From Amoebophrya sp. A120 (Eukaryota > Sar > Dinophyceae > Syndiniales > Amoebophryaceae), in NCBI GenBank assembly GCA_905178155.1, contig CAJINV010000003.1:7063612-7127611 (forward strand): DNA of 64,000 nt. Direction: 5' to 3'. The notes beneath the pieces are model-generated. The model saw only the letters and a list, made by a program, of their open reading frames with translations, had not been told where the DNA came from and made no database searches. Position numbers and translations under genes: made by a program. This document shows positions 40,701 to 52,801 of the stretch, in pieces. Positions within the stretch are counted from its first letter, which is position 1. Every line of letters starts with the position of its first letter.

Positions 40701-41149
40701 CCAATATTTTTCTCCGGTTTTATTTTATTCGAACGACTTGTTGTATTTCTGGGAGAGAATAGTAGTAAGGGCTCAAGCTCGGGCTGGCGGCTGTGCTCGG
40801 AACCTTTGGGCTGGTGCATTTGCGCACACCGCGACTTATTTGCTGTAGATTGGTCCACCCCTTGAATATCAACAAGAAAATCTTCATAGACCAGCAACAA
40901 GTCGTCATGTGCACGGTCATGTTCGAAGGCAGGGCTTTTGGTTATTGCGCCGACCGCCTCATCTGCCCGAGCGTTGTAACGAGCGCATCCTCCATTCGAC
41001 GCGCTTCCCTGGCACCCGAACCCAGAAGAGGCGGTGTTTTCGTTTTGGCCGTGGTCCGTGCTGCGATCAGTTGTGCTAGCCGCCGTACTCACGGTGGTCG
41101 GCTTCCCTTTCCCACGATCCGGACTCTTCTTCAAAAACTTGTTTTTCAT
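37796..41149 (-). CDS. large unknown protein (1117 aa, one exon)
   Basis: A single uninterrupted frame of 1117 codons, starting MKNKFLKKSPDRGKGKP and ending in TAG at 37798 side, is far too long for chance at this composition. Basic N-terminus; blocks that look globular (DPALYCVAMDEFGVAHTMRA, GVLQLKKAFRQMQL, AYLEGFRRRYLPFLRPDVEQ, ETVFVLDDRSGSILDVQWVQ) are separated by Q/S/R-rich linkers. No signal peptide or membrane segment. Repeated phrases such as VVDSRGTVRGAI, TLTVDGRVGILPGL, VMDLPSGAVVSSRF and VLDDRSGSILDVQW share a 'V-x-D-x-x-[GS]-x-[VI]' pattern, suggesting repeated beta units. I do not recognise the family. Confidence 0.75.
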   Translation of the reverse strand: MKNKFLKKSPDRGKGKPTTVSTAASTTDRSTDHGQNENTASSGFGCQGSASNGGCARYNARADEAVGAITKSPAFEHDRAHDDLLLVYEDFLVDIQGVDQSTANKSRCAQMHQPKGSEHSRQPELEPLLLFSPRNTTSRSNKIKPEKNIGTEDERRRSTERLGPGTTEAVEQGTQEVPHPRVLELVEQDPALYCVAMDEFGVAHTMRAAGFASNSVGREHSPRSYNTIIPTMDGAAQALNADVADASQVLRSPCVGAVFLDLADAASTDQAADRDPTGVLDHRIVMPTAGGRERNQQRQTRRPQQHFFCDADSWMHFVTRPVPVSHIICPLQGRAGPGALEVKYAKRRFLEGRIRALQKSQVVSPSNAGQAGDGVLDLDSEKAKAAGSAIVVDSRGTVRGAISCEVRRLELVLASLNLACSSSCPHQHESSTGETLSSSLREEQKAAAEEDKGCEKMAKVKDNTTAGKVQMKKMQQGNFLFRPCSRTRRISSLRRSNDDENAAFDNSNTNTFGEGQLCKSFSLISATSRAKRQRGVLQLKKAFRQMQLRGAGRYNYHARLQVELAQQKNQSRAKLSPSWASASSSRNVLTRTRIHLQSCLQSPQEQNIRGAVTLASKDSVIRKEHNNINEISIARRTSMLLNISGTSIPTLTVDGRVGILPGLAQDLDHARKNKTTWRNSSPRAGAAPVCNYEEQEDVLDHDEQASRRARSQQEKLRAAYLEGFRRRYLPFLRPDVEQYHVRDFAGMWAPTAVAQTKKSTAFRARALRKAALAGTSMHCVGRGGATSSAATTRMKHDQAASSPSFTLSCCMEDISLDQDQEVTGNIKSGMTLPPSISRGTAAAGAPTAKTVPTSSLLETVFVLDDRSGSILDVQWVQKRRTIGLGATAFPFRRCGTGASHPFETTGRRRIFPSELVVFALEGQASLNGYAHEVLPDSCRLRIAHRKRQWRAYCRKLVEKRMIPARRPPAARGERTGHHQQENYFIEDERSNVDVVAKHTVGPREEIFQKDALVLGSFPFQLTAPDSSTKNTQQQEQQLPSRIFVMDLPSGAVVSSRFATARTITPNVQYRKKQFLAAREDHQKSHGPQDTTAGPGRLLQIADRFHDHRSRTSAYDTS

Positions 41150-43883
41150 TGTGGTCAGATTCTGCTCTGGGTTCAGGTTTGTATACTATATTATTTCCAC
41201 CTCGCAATTATACAAAAAAAAAGTTTGCAGCTGAATACTTATATCACGACCATCTGCTTACTCCACCTGTTTGATGTCTTTGCCGAAGGTGTAGTAACAG
41301 AAACGAACTTGCTCCGACACGAGTGGGTCGTGGATGTGCCGTGGTTGTGGGTAGGAAAAAAAGTCACAAAAAAAAAGAAACTCCACACAGGAAACCGAGA
41401 AAAAAACAGAATATTAAGTAATTAACCGACAATCAACTACAAGGCTCAACACTTTTTAGAGGGACAATGTCGAAAACATCAAAAAGCACCGAACTGAAAT
41501 CCATGTCTTCGCAGAAAAATCCATATTCTTTCAATCACTCAACGCAATCTACCCGAAACTACGGAAACACGGACAAGACATCACTCGCGGTCGCGGTCGC
41601 ATTTCAAGGACAATGCCAAGGCGACTGCAGCACCACTAGAAATGGGACAATCATGATTTTAGTTAGCGGTCAAATCCTGTGACTTTCGCTTTTACAATCT
41701 ATTATTTAACTTCTTCTTTTTCGACCTTCCAACAGACGCGGAATTGCTCAATGTGCTTGAGTTCGTGCCCAACGAGCATTTCGAAGTTCCCTTAAAATAA
41801 AGGCGTCTGTGCTACATTTGGTTGTCGTCTTGTCCCGTTCGTGAAGGTGAAGACATGGAATCTAAATATCATTATTAAGTTCTCATTTTGAAATGGGGGG
41901 GTATTTTTTACATTACAACTAAAGCGAGTTCTATGCCATGCGGAGGCTCTTGCTGGTGGTCAGCAGTGGCCTCGTCTAAGACGACCTGACAAGAACCACG
42001 ACGCGAATAAACTTTAGCTTCTTTCGCAGTTTCCTGCTCCCTGCTTCTTTGTTTCGACGGCAATAAAGCACTGTTGGTTCTTTTTCTTCAGTTGCGCAGT
42101 TATCGACTATGATGGTCGGCACTGCTGCAGTAGCTGGGTTCATTGACCAACTTCTACAAGGGCCCCTCAGCCCCTCAAGCTCTCCTTGTCGTATTTTTGT
42201 CCCTGTGGTTAATCTCGAACCGGAGCAAAAGCTGCGCTTACTTTGCCACTGTACAACATGGCTACAGCTAGAGGGGGAGCGCCAAATATCACACTACAAC
42301 CTGCATTGCATGGCGGCACAGGCAAAAACTTTGCTACAACTACCTTCCATAATAGTAAGCCGACTGCTCGCACTTACGGCACTGTTGCCTCCATATTCCA
42401 TCTTCATTGTTCATCATGTATTGAGATAAACAAGAATTAGGCTGCAGCATTATAGAAAGAAACTTCAACGCAAAAGAAAGTGGGCACTGGACAGCCGATG
42501 ATACGACTTCGATTATATTTTTCTGTTCTGTTGCTCATTATCATTTTCGCCACGAAATGCAGCCGCCCTCACAGCCCTGCTGCAGGCAGAGTTTTTCACA
42601 TCGAAGCTCCTGTGTCGGAACTGCGACACCAACCCGTCGTGGTGGACGGAGGTAAAGATACATATCATGACTCGGAGTCGCAACAAGCTCTTCGTCATCT
42701 GTCGTGTTGGTGTTGCGAGTCTCGTCCGCCTTATATCAAGTTTTGCTGGTGATGAAGATGAACATGAAGTAGGTTAATTGATGATTGAAAAAAATACCCA
42801 CAAGCTAGTGGTCTCTGAGGAGTAAAGCAATCAAATCGAGTAAAAACAACACCAGCAATGCCCTTAGTACTAACTTACTTGCTCACAATTAGTACCCACA
42901 CCAATGTGTTTGTGCTGAGGCGATATACGTCGAGATCGAGATCCTCCAATCAATTGCATTACAAGCTGTACCTCGGTCATGGTTTTGCTACTGCTAAAAA
43001 TGAAAAACAAAGAAGGACGCTCCAAAGCGCAGTGGCGTCCTAGTTTTCCTTTTCAATCGTCGCGTTGTTTGTGATTGATGATAAATACTGCTATGAATTT
43101 AGCTACATATACATTTATTCATCTGATTTTCACAGTCACTGCTTATTTGACTTAGCTTTTGTTACTCCACGAGAACCGAAGCCGTTACGAGTCCATAAGA
43201 GCAGACTGTCGACCTCAACCCGTCACCCAAGGAAGGAACTTTTAAGCAACAGAGATTGAGGTAAAGCCAAGCGGTCCTCAAGCCTTAATCTTAAACCGGT
43301 GTCAGGAATTAATTTATTTGAAGCAGCACGCTCGTGATCGTGGTCAGCACGATGATACCCTCTAAAGGAGGACCGCACTGAGACTGCCTGACTTAAATAT
43401 TTTTCGAAGTTTGCAGTTGAAAAAAAAATCCACTTGTTGAACTTTTTGAATCATCGCGCAATCTTCATATTTCCAGGAGAGTCAACATAATCACTTTTCG
43501 CTCGAGGTCCAGAAGTAGTGAGTAGAGCATGTTGATGAGGCCCACTGCGTAGTACTTCTGGGATCTCGACAAACAATATGAACTACTTAAGCTTCGGCGT
43601 CTTCAAAAGGTGTCCTCAACAAAAAGTATCAACTACGAACGAATCAGCATCTTGGTCGCATGACGATAAGCTGAGGCATACTTAGATAAAGCTAGTATCT
43701 GATATAGATGCGAACCGAACTAGGACGCACGGCAGCTGATAGCTCTGAAGAGAAGTCAAGTCACGAATTTGAATTATCCATTACATAATCGATAACGATA
43801 TCGAACAAGACGAAGACACCGTTACAAGTTAGGAGTGCGTAGAAGTTGGCGGAAGTCGTGATTGTCACTATGTCTTCTTCCCG
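41150..43883. other. gene desert, nothing recognised
   Basis: About 2.7 kb of AT-rich sequence. Only short ORFs without motifs. An intergenic region. Confidence 0.4.
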
Positions 43884-45452
43884 TTACCTGTCGAGCTGGA
43901 ACTGTGGCGGTTCAATTCCTTGATGCGACATTGGCTCAGCACCCGTGCCTGTCATATTCCACGACGGGCGCCGCGCTCCTGGAGGAGCGCCGCCTTTGTT
44001 TGCCGGGTTATGCTGCGGACTTTGTGGAAGGTGACGCAACGAATCCGGTATCAAAAGCAAAACTTTCCCCCCCGTGTCCGTCTCAGTCCTCGGTCGTCCC
44101 ACGCTGAGTTTCACTTCTTTCGTAAATTGATGAGCCAGAAGATCCAGCAGCATAAACCTAATGCAAATACAACAAGTTCTTTATTTACTGACTTAAACTT
44201 ATTGATGCCTTGTCGCATTCTTCATTCTCCCGAACGAGATTATGCCTCCGCGATCGCGGCATCAATGTACAACTTACTATTCACATCTAACTGTGGTGGT
44301 GTCGTAACTACTTGCAAGAATAGGAGCTTGCGTTTGCTGGCACCATCACCATGACCATGCTGTTGTCCTCGGATTTCCACAAAGACAGAGGCTGCAAAAA
44401 GCGACAAACCTAAGGTTCTATGCACTCATGATCCAAAAATACCTTTACCTCTATGAAAGGACCTTAGGGCGGCGGAAAGAAGCGCAGTGGAGCATGGGAA
44501 AAATGCTGGTACTGCTACTGTCACGGACACGAGCATTTTTTGTTCCTTTTCGTAGTTTGCAAACCCTTGGCATTCATGCGTCGCGCGTCATCCGCGTGCC
44601 GGTTTCGGCGTAATTCTTCCAGCTTTAGCCACGACTGCAAGCTAAACCAGCCGTCGTCTGCGGCACATCTGATCTGTGCGGCTCTGTTGTATGGACAATT
44701 TCAATTATTTGGAGCGTCGAGGTCATGGCTTACGCAAATGCACATGTAGGAATAAAAGATATCTAAACTATCACTGTATCATCCAATTATGTTGCCACAC
44801 GAAATAGAAATTCCAAAGCAATGTAGGAGAGGCCGCTGGTGCAGGATGATTCATCGGATTCAAATCTAGCGGCATCAAAAATAAACACGAAGTTAAGCTC
44901 CAATACGAGAGTCGCCCTTTTTCCCAGTCGGATGTGTTTGCGATACGTTTGTCGGTCATGCAAGGAAAACCGAAGACCTTACATAGTTGCCGCAGAGTAA
45001 GCTCTCTTATAAATTGGAAACACTTCATTTCCTTGGTCGGGAAAAACACATTGGCCTTGCAAAAACTAACACCCACAGTACCCACCGGCAGTAGTAGACA
45101 CCTTTAGCTTTATATTTACAGAAAGAAGGGATGGCTCCTGACGAGGGAAATGCATCGAGAAGCCAGCGCAACCGGGGGCAAGCCCGCAACCCTTTATGTT
45201 TGTTGGTTTCCAGGCCTTCTGTGCCTGCGTGAGGAAAAAGCAACTGCATGACAAGCTAAGTGCACTTATTTTCCCGACCAAGCCACTGACACAACTGCGG
45301 TGCATATCTCCTCCCTGAGGCTGATACTCGCGTGCAATTTCTGCCGGATCCTTTAGACCAGCAAGACCGACCCCAAAGCTTTTTTGCATCCTGGAGAGGT
45401 GCTGCGCTATTCCACCGACCAAGGCCTTTATTATCGTTCGGGACATGAGCAC
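43884..45452 (-). CDS. unknown multi-exon gene (tentative)
   Basis: Starts MSRTIIKALVGGIAQHLSRM then QKSFGVGLAGLKDPAEIARE (exon ~45452-45283). A second segment (~45032-44850) reads EMKCFQFIRELTLRQLCKVF then GFPCMTDKRIANTSDWEKG. A third (~44712-44545) reads RAAQIRCAADDGWFSLQSWL then KLEELRRNRHADDARR. The last open segment ends at 43884. Compositions look coding but frames and junctions are not settled, and the pieces could belong to two genes. No family assigned. Confidence 0.35.
45032..45282 (-). mobile_element. intron with inverted terminal words
   Basis: Begins CTTGGTCGGGAAAA and ends with its complement TTTTCCCGACCAAG over 251 bp. No convincing TSD, and the spliced frame is unresolved. 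Confidence 0.4.
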
Positions 45453-46038
45453 CTGGGTGTGATTAGCATTCTGTTACTAATAATTTCATCAAAATACAAC
45501 CACTTCCAGTACCACATCGATTAGATTGATATGAAACATCATCATCAACATCAAATCAAAGAGCGAAGGCGGTGCTGCCCTTAAAAAGTTAGTAGTCTTT
45601 GCATTGCTCGAATACCTGAACGACAGAGTCGGGCAGCTGGCTTGTCCGCATGCTGTGTGTGCGGAGCAGCAGCACTTTTGCTCGCTATTGTGTGAAAAAA
45701 ATCCCCTCCCCCTACAAGAACAACTTCAACTTTTAGAGATAATCAACTTTGTCGTCCTCGTCCATGATCATGAGCATACCTCCAGACGCCAACTGCGCAT
45801 TGATTTACTGAAAAGCAAACTCTAACTCCCAGCTGTGAAACCATAATGTTGACATATAAGCTGCCCGTGCAGCTCCGAGTCATCGCAATTACAGACCAGG
45901 CACAGGCAGCAAGAACGAATATGGACGAAATCAGCTTCACTTGTGTACTAGAACTAGTAGAGCTACTAGAGAATTCCTTAGAATAAACTTTGATCGCTCA
46001 GCATGATGAAGTTGATTCGTGTCAGGGGTGAAGAAGGC

Positions 46039-46667
46039 TCATTTTCTTGTTGATACGGGTTCGCCAGTGGTTACGTTCGCCTGCGCAGCAAAGACCAGCA
46101 GGGCCGCGTACGGGTAGTCATCGCTCGTATCTGGATTGTGCTTCATGTCCAAGCCCAGAACCTAGTACATATTACAGTTTTGTTTTGATTTGATGACGCA
46201 TTCTTGCACGTCGCGCGATCATCTTAGCCTACTTCCACCAGGAGCGCTTCGATAACAAAAGGCAATCAATGTCTGTGATGTCCAGCTCAGACATCAACGT
46301 CATGGACGACGAGGAGCTGCAGTACGAACACTTAACAGGAGAATCAATCGATGTAGTAGTTTTCCATTCTTGTACAAGAACTACGTCTGGACAGCACGTA
46401 CTATCGTAGATCGTAGTCCCACGTCTTACCTTCTGATTAAGCAGCCAGTTCTCAATCCGTGGGTAGCGATCGAGATCGTCCGCGTTGACGGGCCCGACTA
46501 GAGAATATTCGATACCGTCTAGCCATCGCTTGTCGTCTTCCATGCCTTTTTCCACGAAGGGACACGCGAGCAGATCGTTCACACCGTTCACCACGATGGA
46601 GGAAGACCCGGACGGCGACGGAGCGGGTGAGGACGCTACCCAGTCAACGGGCGCTGTCGTATCAAAC
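46039..46667 (-). CDS. C-terminal exons of unknown protein
   Basis: Exon ~46667-46432 follows an acceptor (TTTCAG|) and reads FDTTAPVDWVASSPAPSPSG, then LLACPFVEKGMEDDKRWLDG and NADDLDRYPRIENWLLNQK. The next exon, ~46161-46039, reads LGLDMKHNPDTSDDYPYAAL then LVFAAQANVTTGEP and stops with TGA. The two join in frame at GT-AG. The helical, Trp-containing end loosely recalls a glutathione-transferase-like C-terminal domain, but no active-site half is visible. Upstream exons are not found; they may overlap the PAM2 gene region. Confidence 0.5.
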
Positions 46668-46875
46668 TGAAATATAATCGATCTGGGTTCGGAGGATGAA
46701 TAAAGCAGACTGACACTTCTTGAAGATAGATGTGGCCAAGCAGTTTATTTTGCACCTGCAACGTGGATCATGAAGGCCTAGAATACATAATTTCGATTTG
46801 GATCAACATGTGGATGTGCATCTTATAAAAGCATATCTAAAATAAAAGCGTCGCGGAGCATGACAAATTCTGCGG

Positions 46876-46937
46876 AGGCTTCCGCTTGTAGTCGTTCCCC
46901 ATGCCTACTAGGCATGGAGAACGACAAGCCGGAGCCT
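46876..46937. repeat. imperfect inverted repeat, ~30-bp arms
   Basis: AGGCTTCCGCTTG..GTCGTTCCCCATGCCTA is matched by its near-complement with no real spacer. A likely small hairpin element or MITE fragment. Confidence 0.7.
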
Positions 46938-47002
46938 TCTGTGTGATACATCAAGCCCGCCTCTCGTCCTAGAGATAGACCCAGACAGATTTTTTGCAAC
47001 GC

Positions 47003-50000
47003 TTATGTCATGCCCGTCTGCAATTCCACGTTGATGCTACTGCGTCCGCTACCCGCACTACCGCTTCGTGGAAGCTGGTCATCGACGTCCACAGGCTGGT
47101 AGTTGTCGCCTACGCCTGGTGGCCCCGTTGCGGCACTTGTACTAGTAGGAGCTCCAGCGGACAGCGGCACCGAGGTGGAGGAAAGGAGGCGCGATTCGGG
47201 ATTAAAGTCAGGGCGCGCCGGGCGCTGCGGCTCGTAGCTCGCGTAGGAAGAGGAGCGATCGATTTGCTGTCCTCCAGGCGCCCCGTCCGGAGCTGTTTTC
47301 ATCTGGATCGTATCCTCAGTCGTCGCAGTCGCTCCTCCTCCTCCAGCCGGTGATGGCGCTCCGCCTCCCGGCAGCACGTCAGCAGAGGCCTGGTTTTTTT
47401 TTTTTTGAATTTCATGCTTAACCGAAGAAGATTGCTCTGTCTCTGCACGATGATTCTCTTTCTTATGACGGTAAAAGCAGAAGTTCGCCGCTATCGTGAT
47501 GCGCCCGCTGATGCCGAAGAGTTGTGGCCGTAACTGCTGGCGCTGGGCTACATCATGATCATAGATTGTTAGTCAACATACGCCCGTCGCGTGTTTCGAA
47601 GATCGTAAATCAGCGTAGTGCAGCTGGTTTCATCTTCACCTCGTAATGCTACTGCACATCAACATCAGAGACGAGCCATTTGAATTTATACCTGACTCGT
47701 TCTCGAGGCGATGCTACTGCGCACCGGTGGGCCCATTTTCTTGCCTGTCAAGACTCCTTTCTTGCCGCCTCCAGACGGCGTCGAGCTGCTGCTTACCGAT
47801 CCGGAGGCTGTGCCTCCGAATGGCGGAGGCCCCGCAGAATTATCTCCGCCGTTTGGTGCTCCTGCTGTATTGTGGAGGGGGCCTTTTTTGCCGCCCGCTC
47901 CTACGGTGGAGGAGGAGGAGGAGGTGATGCTGCTGCTTCCTGTTGCTACTCCAGCCCCGCTGCCGCTACGGTACGGCGCGCGTCCATCAGGCGGACTTGA
48001 GGACGAGGATGATGCTGGAGCCCAAGAACCCTTTTGGTTCTGCTGTTGACCTCCCGCGTTTGTGCCAGCGCCTGCGCTTGTAAGGCCACTGCCTTGGTAA
48101 TTTTTTCCACCGTAGCCGCCGCTACTCTGCGATGGTGCTGAACTACTGTTGCGCATGCTGGAGGAAACGACCGGGTTGTGTATCCCGGGAGGTGCTGCTG
48201 GACCACCGCCCGCCTTGCCACCGACTGCAGTTGAGGTTGACGCCGGTCCACCGCCGGAAGTTGTAGATCCTGTCTTTCCATTTCCCGCACTACCGGCCTT
48301 ATTCTGATAGTAAGATGAGGAGCTACCTCCACCGGACGAGTTGCTGCCTGGCTCCATCATCCGATCCAGGTCGGCACCACCGCTCCCTCCCTTATGGATG
48401 CTGTAGTGGTGCTGGTGTTGAAGGTGCGCATGGACTCCCTTGGAGTTGGAGGCCCCCCCATTGGACACTGCGGAACTGGACGAAGAACTACTACTTGTGC
48501 GCGGGTGGTGCATCATCCCTTTGTTTGGCAAGTGGCCTGCCGGAGGTGCGTTGGCAAAGGCCCCGAACGAACTCGGGTCAAGGGGTGACACCTGCTTGTA
48601 ATAAAATTTAAGAAGTCAGTTTCTCAATCTAGTCTGAATTCGTCGTCCTCGTCGCATGATAGAAGCGGATGAAGAACATTAATACTGATCATGGTGCCGG
48701 CTTCTATCAAGAAGAAAGAATCGAATAGAGTAAACATCGAGTTGTACTAGCACTTCTAAACAAAGAAATAGTACCATAGACGCCGCGGCAACGGCATTCA
48801 ACATTTGGCCATGCATTGCGGCCGCGGTGGCGGCCATTTCCATCTGGACCTGTGCCTGCTGCGCTTGGGCCACTGCAAGCTGCTGCTCCGCAACTGCCAT
48901 TGCGGAGAGCTGCTGCTGCTGCATTGCGAAATAGATCTGCTGCTGCATCTGCTGCTCCGCAACAACACCCGGTGGCACGACGGGCAAGATGCCCGGTGCG
49001 CCAGGGACTACACTTCCAGGTCCTGCACCGATTCCTGGCGGGGGCTGCAACGCATGATGCAGCCCAGGGGCTGCTGCCATTATTCCGGAAGGAGGACCAC
49101 CTCCAGCAGGACGACCCGTCGAGGCTGCCCCGCCTCCGGGAGTGGCGCCGATGAGCTTGCTCGCAGTAAGGGCGCCGATCATCGGCTCGGTACCGGGGGG
49201 GCCGCCACCCGGCGCCCCTCCTGCACCGAGAGGCGGCTGCAGCTGCTGCACTAGGGCGGCAGGGACGACCGCCGCCGAATTTGGGTTAATATTTGACGAA
49301 GCGAGTTGTGCCCCCCCGGCGCCGGCATCTACAAACGACCCCTTGCTCAAAACATGATCGGCTTCGGTGAGTGGCTTCGACACCACCCGGGCCTGCTGTG
49401 CCTGGGGAATGAAGGCGGGGGCGTTCGCGGAAAGCTCCCCGGTCGGGCTGGACTCCTTGGACTTGGTGGTGCCGTGCGTGTGCGTTCGACTTGTCGACGT
49501 ACTACTTGTGGCGGCCGCGGCCCCTCCAACTACGGGCGGTAGTTGTGGCGGGAGCGCCGGGGGAAGGGCTGGCGGGGGGGTCAGGGTCCGACTTCCGTCG
49601 GTGGTTGTGGTCGTAGGGTTAGTGTTAGGATCCATCGCACTCTCCGCTACGCTCTTGTAGGTTCCCGAAGTGGCATTTGAGTTGGTTTTTGAATAGGGTG
49701 GGGGCGGTGGAATGCTCGACGCGCTCGAAACCTTGGACGACGTTGCAGTATTGACGAGCGCCGTAGCACCGCCAACGGAAGCTCCACCATTTTTCAACTG
49801 AGGCGGGGGAACACCTCCTGGTGCCCCGCCTGCCGCTCCACCGAGCGTCCCTGTGATGGGCGGTGCAAATTGAGGTGGCGGGCCAAAATTCGGCACGCTG
49901 GCGCCGGGAACTGCAGGTCTCGTCAGTCCAGGTCCACTCGGAGCTGCAGTGGAGCTGGTGGACGCGATGGCTCCACCAGATGATGCTAGTACAACCGGAG

Positions 50001-50532
50001 GCCCAGAACCGCCGCCCTTTGCTGGCCCACTTACACTTGGACTTGGGCCGCCCCTTTCTCCTCCACTACCACTTGCTACAACTACAGCTGCATTTGTTCC
50101 ACCTTTTGTCCCGCCCCCGCCTCTTGTTACTCCTTGTGGCGGTTTCACTCGGCTTGTGTTGCTGGTAGGACCAGAGTACATTTTCGCGGGGTCGATCGCC
50201 GGTGGCGGCCCTGCTGGCATCACAACTTCGCCCTTGCTAGAGATTTTCTGCCTTGCGCTTGCGGTTGCCGGGAGCACGTTAGGAAGGGGTGGCGGTGCAG
50301 GTGCTACACTCCCTTCGGGTCCTCGGGCTACAGTTCCATCGGGAGGTGAGACGAGAGGCGGCTCTGTACTAGAGTTACCGGCCGCGGCAGCAGGACCCCC
50401 TTGCGCCGCTTTGGCTTTGTTCGGACTCCTGGACGTACTAGCAGTAGCACCCACTCCTTTGCTCGGCCACGCATTACCTGGCGGAGCGCTCGAATTTCCA
50501 CTCGCACTTCGATTTCCAGTGGTGCGCTCCAT
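47003..50532 (-). CDS. low-complexity protein with PAM2 motif (PABP-binding)
   Basis: Three exons, about 50532-48776, 48593-47694 and 47391-47003, join in frame at GT-AG sites into ~1010 residues. ATG start MERTTGNRSASG. The protein is almost wholly Pro/Gly/Ser/Ala/Thr low complexity, with one Gln-rich helix (EQQMQQQIYFAMQQQQLSAM) near residue 545. Residues ~364-374 read ELSANAPAFIPQ, matching the PAM2 consensus (L-[NS]-x-x-A-x-x-F-x-P) that binds the MLLE domain of poly(A)-binding protein, as in ataxin-2 and eRF3. No Lsm domain was seen, so it is not a plain ataxin-2 homologue. Likely a cytoplasmic mRNA-regulating or granule-forming protein (inference). Confidence 0.75.
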
Positions 50533-50559
50533 CGTTACGCCTTCTGTAGTTAAAGTTTA

Positions 50560-52350
50560 AGTTTTATCGAAATAAAGATGAATCCTTTTGATTCATGATC
50601 GGCTTGGATGTGTATGCAATAGATGAAATTCACACAAGATGCAGCCGAGGAGGGAGGTAAAGGAACAGGGAGGCGGAGGTTTCTTCTCCATATTAGCATT
50701 ACACCACTAGCACTACTTCTTGTTAATGAATCAAATGTACATGATCAGAAAATAAGAAGCATCGCATGCGTATCATATACTCGTCCAGACGCTTCCCGGC
50801 GGGAGCTGGGACTTGTTGCTTGGCAAAGTCCCCGGCAGCATGGTCATTTTCTCCTACAACTCACTCTGTGGCACTGATGGATCTCGTGACGAGTAGCATT
50901 GTCCTCATATTTTTGCTTTTTGTGCCTGTCGCGTTCATCTTTCGCGCATCCACCTACAGATCCTTTCTCTCTTGTGCCAACGACCCGATCCCTGTTTATT
51001 TGTTTCATATTTTACTTCCGGGGGAGGAGAAAGCAGGCGACGGTCAATCGTATTCGTAATCGTAGCCTGGTTGCATTAGACCTACTTCGAGGGAGAACCT
51101 CCTAGATAAAAAAAACTCCAAGTTGTAGCTGATATTGCCGCTGCCCGCACCTCCTCCTGCTACCAAATAAAACTGAAATGCAGCGCTTCGCCTTGAGCAT
51201 GCAAGCGTGGCATTCTCGAATATTGTGGGCTCGAGGTTGCAAGGAGGAGAAGGTGTAATGTCTTCTCATGCATCCATGTACAATTTTTTCTCGGAGGACA
51301 GGAAGAACCACAGGCGGGCGTCGCTACTAATCTTGAGGTTTTAATATAGGAATCATGTTAGCTTCCTCCATTGTCGATCTTGGCGCAATAAATGCAATAG
51401 TTAGTGACAAGCAGTATATACAGGATGATCACGACAATCACTCAGGAATGATATATAACTATGATGCGCGGCTGGAAGATGATCTTCTGGAGATTTATCG
51501 AGCTTTATCCTCTTTTGCACGTGTCCTTTTCGTTTCGTAGGGTAGTGTTCACAGGGTCAGCGTCAGGGATGGACACTTATAGAGTACTTTTCTCTTCTTG
51601 GCAACTACATGATTTGCATCGATCCGTCTGTAAAGCAAGCGATACCACTAGTACAATTTTTTTCACAGAGCAGCTAAGCAAATCATAATAATGCGAACCG
51701 TTAGCACAAATTTCAATTCAAGAGAGGTAATTCAAAGCCGTGTAGATAAGTGACTGCCCAGCTAAATGGACATGGATGTGGGCAACTTTCTTTCAGATGT
51801 TGATCATATTTACTAAATTGTTCTCCGTGTCTACACAATTGATGAGCTGCCACAGACTCTGATCAGAGCAAGAGCATGTTGCTCCGTTTGCGAACCCGAT
51901 CCCGAAGGAGCAAATAGATGCACGGTCCTGCCGGTGCTGCAGAGCAAAAAGAAAGTACTCGACGTCGTCGAGTGCGAGTCTTTACAATAGAGTTCAGATT
52001 TCGGTGGAATCGAAAAACTGATAGATCGGCTGCTCACGTTATCGTTCGGTGGAGATTTTGGTAGTGTTGGAGCTTTTTAGGTAAATTTATTGAGGTGGGG
52101 GGTTGACAAGAGCAAGAGGACAAATCTCTTGTCGTTCGTTGCTATCTTCAAAGCGACGACCCACTATCGTCCTCATCCGCATCGTATCAAAGCAAAGAGG
52201 CCCCCACCACTCCTTGATTAACAAAAGAATTTTATGAGGTTGCCATCGTTCCTTACTAGCGACGAGGACTAACGATGCAAATCATATGCACAGATGAAAT
52301 CGTGAACAATTGATAGTCATATCTACAATTTCATCGCAAGACTCACGAGT
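50560..52350. other. intergenic, no gene recognised
   Basis: Short ORFs only; nothing assigned. Confidence 0.4.
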
Positions 52351-52455
52351 AATTCAATTTCCTGAATAATTCAAATTGAATAATTCAATTTCGTGAATAA
52401 TTCAAATTGAATAATTCAATTTCATGAATAATTCAAATTGAATAATTCAATTTCA
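52351..52455. repeat. 31-bp AT-rich palindromic tandem repeat
   Basis: About three copies of TGAATAATTCAAATTGAAT.. Each unit is itself close to palindromic. It is followed (52457-52560) by irregular TCTCAA/TCTTAA hexamer-like repeats. Confidence 0.85.
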
Positions 52456-52640
52456 TATCAAGTCTCAATCTCAATCTCAATCTGAATCTTAAATCTTAGC
52501 GAGATGAGAATCTTAATGAGTCTGAATCTTAGTGAGTCTTAATCTACATCTTAGATCACATAGCAAATCAATGCTCAAGCGTCTCAAAAGTCATGATCTT
52601 AGATCTTAAAGTTATAGTCTTAGATCTAAAGACTTTTCAT

Positions 52641-52801
52641 ACAGATTGGGGCGCAGTATCATCATACCGAAAGGGCGGGGGGGGCGCGGGGGGGCAGGGG
52701 CCCCCGCATGTGAGTCTTCATCTTAAAAATGAAAGCTATTCGCACAGATTGGGGCGCAATGTCATCAGATCGCAAGGGCGGGGGGGGCGCGGGGGGGGGC
52801 G
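52641..52801. repeat. ~100-bp direct repeat ending in poly-G
   Basis: ACAGATTGGGGCGCA..TCATCA..CG.AAGGGCGGGGGGGGCGCGGGGG occurs at 52641 and again at 52744, where it runs into the gap. The repeat probably continues through the gap. Confidence 0.75.

Noticed and set aside
44545-44712. Possible Tpt1/KptA-like segment (GWFSLQSWLKLEELRR)
   Set aside because: The resemblance is limited to one helix; the catalytic motifs of the family were not found nearby.
48315-50560. Plus-strand ORFs opposite the PAM2 gene
   Set aside because: Shadow frames of the low-complexity minus-strand gene, with no motif or splice logic.
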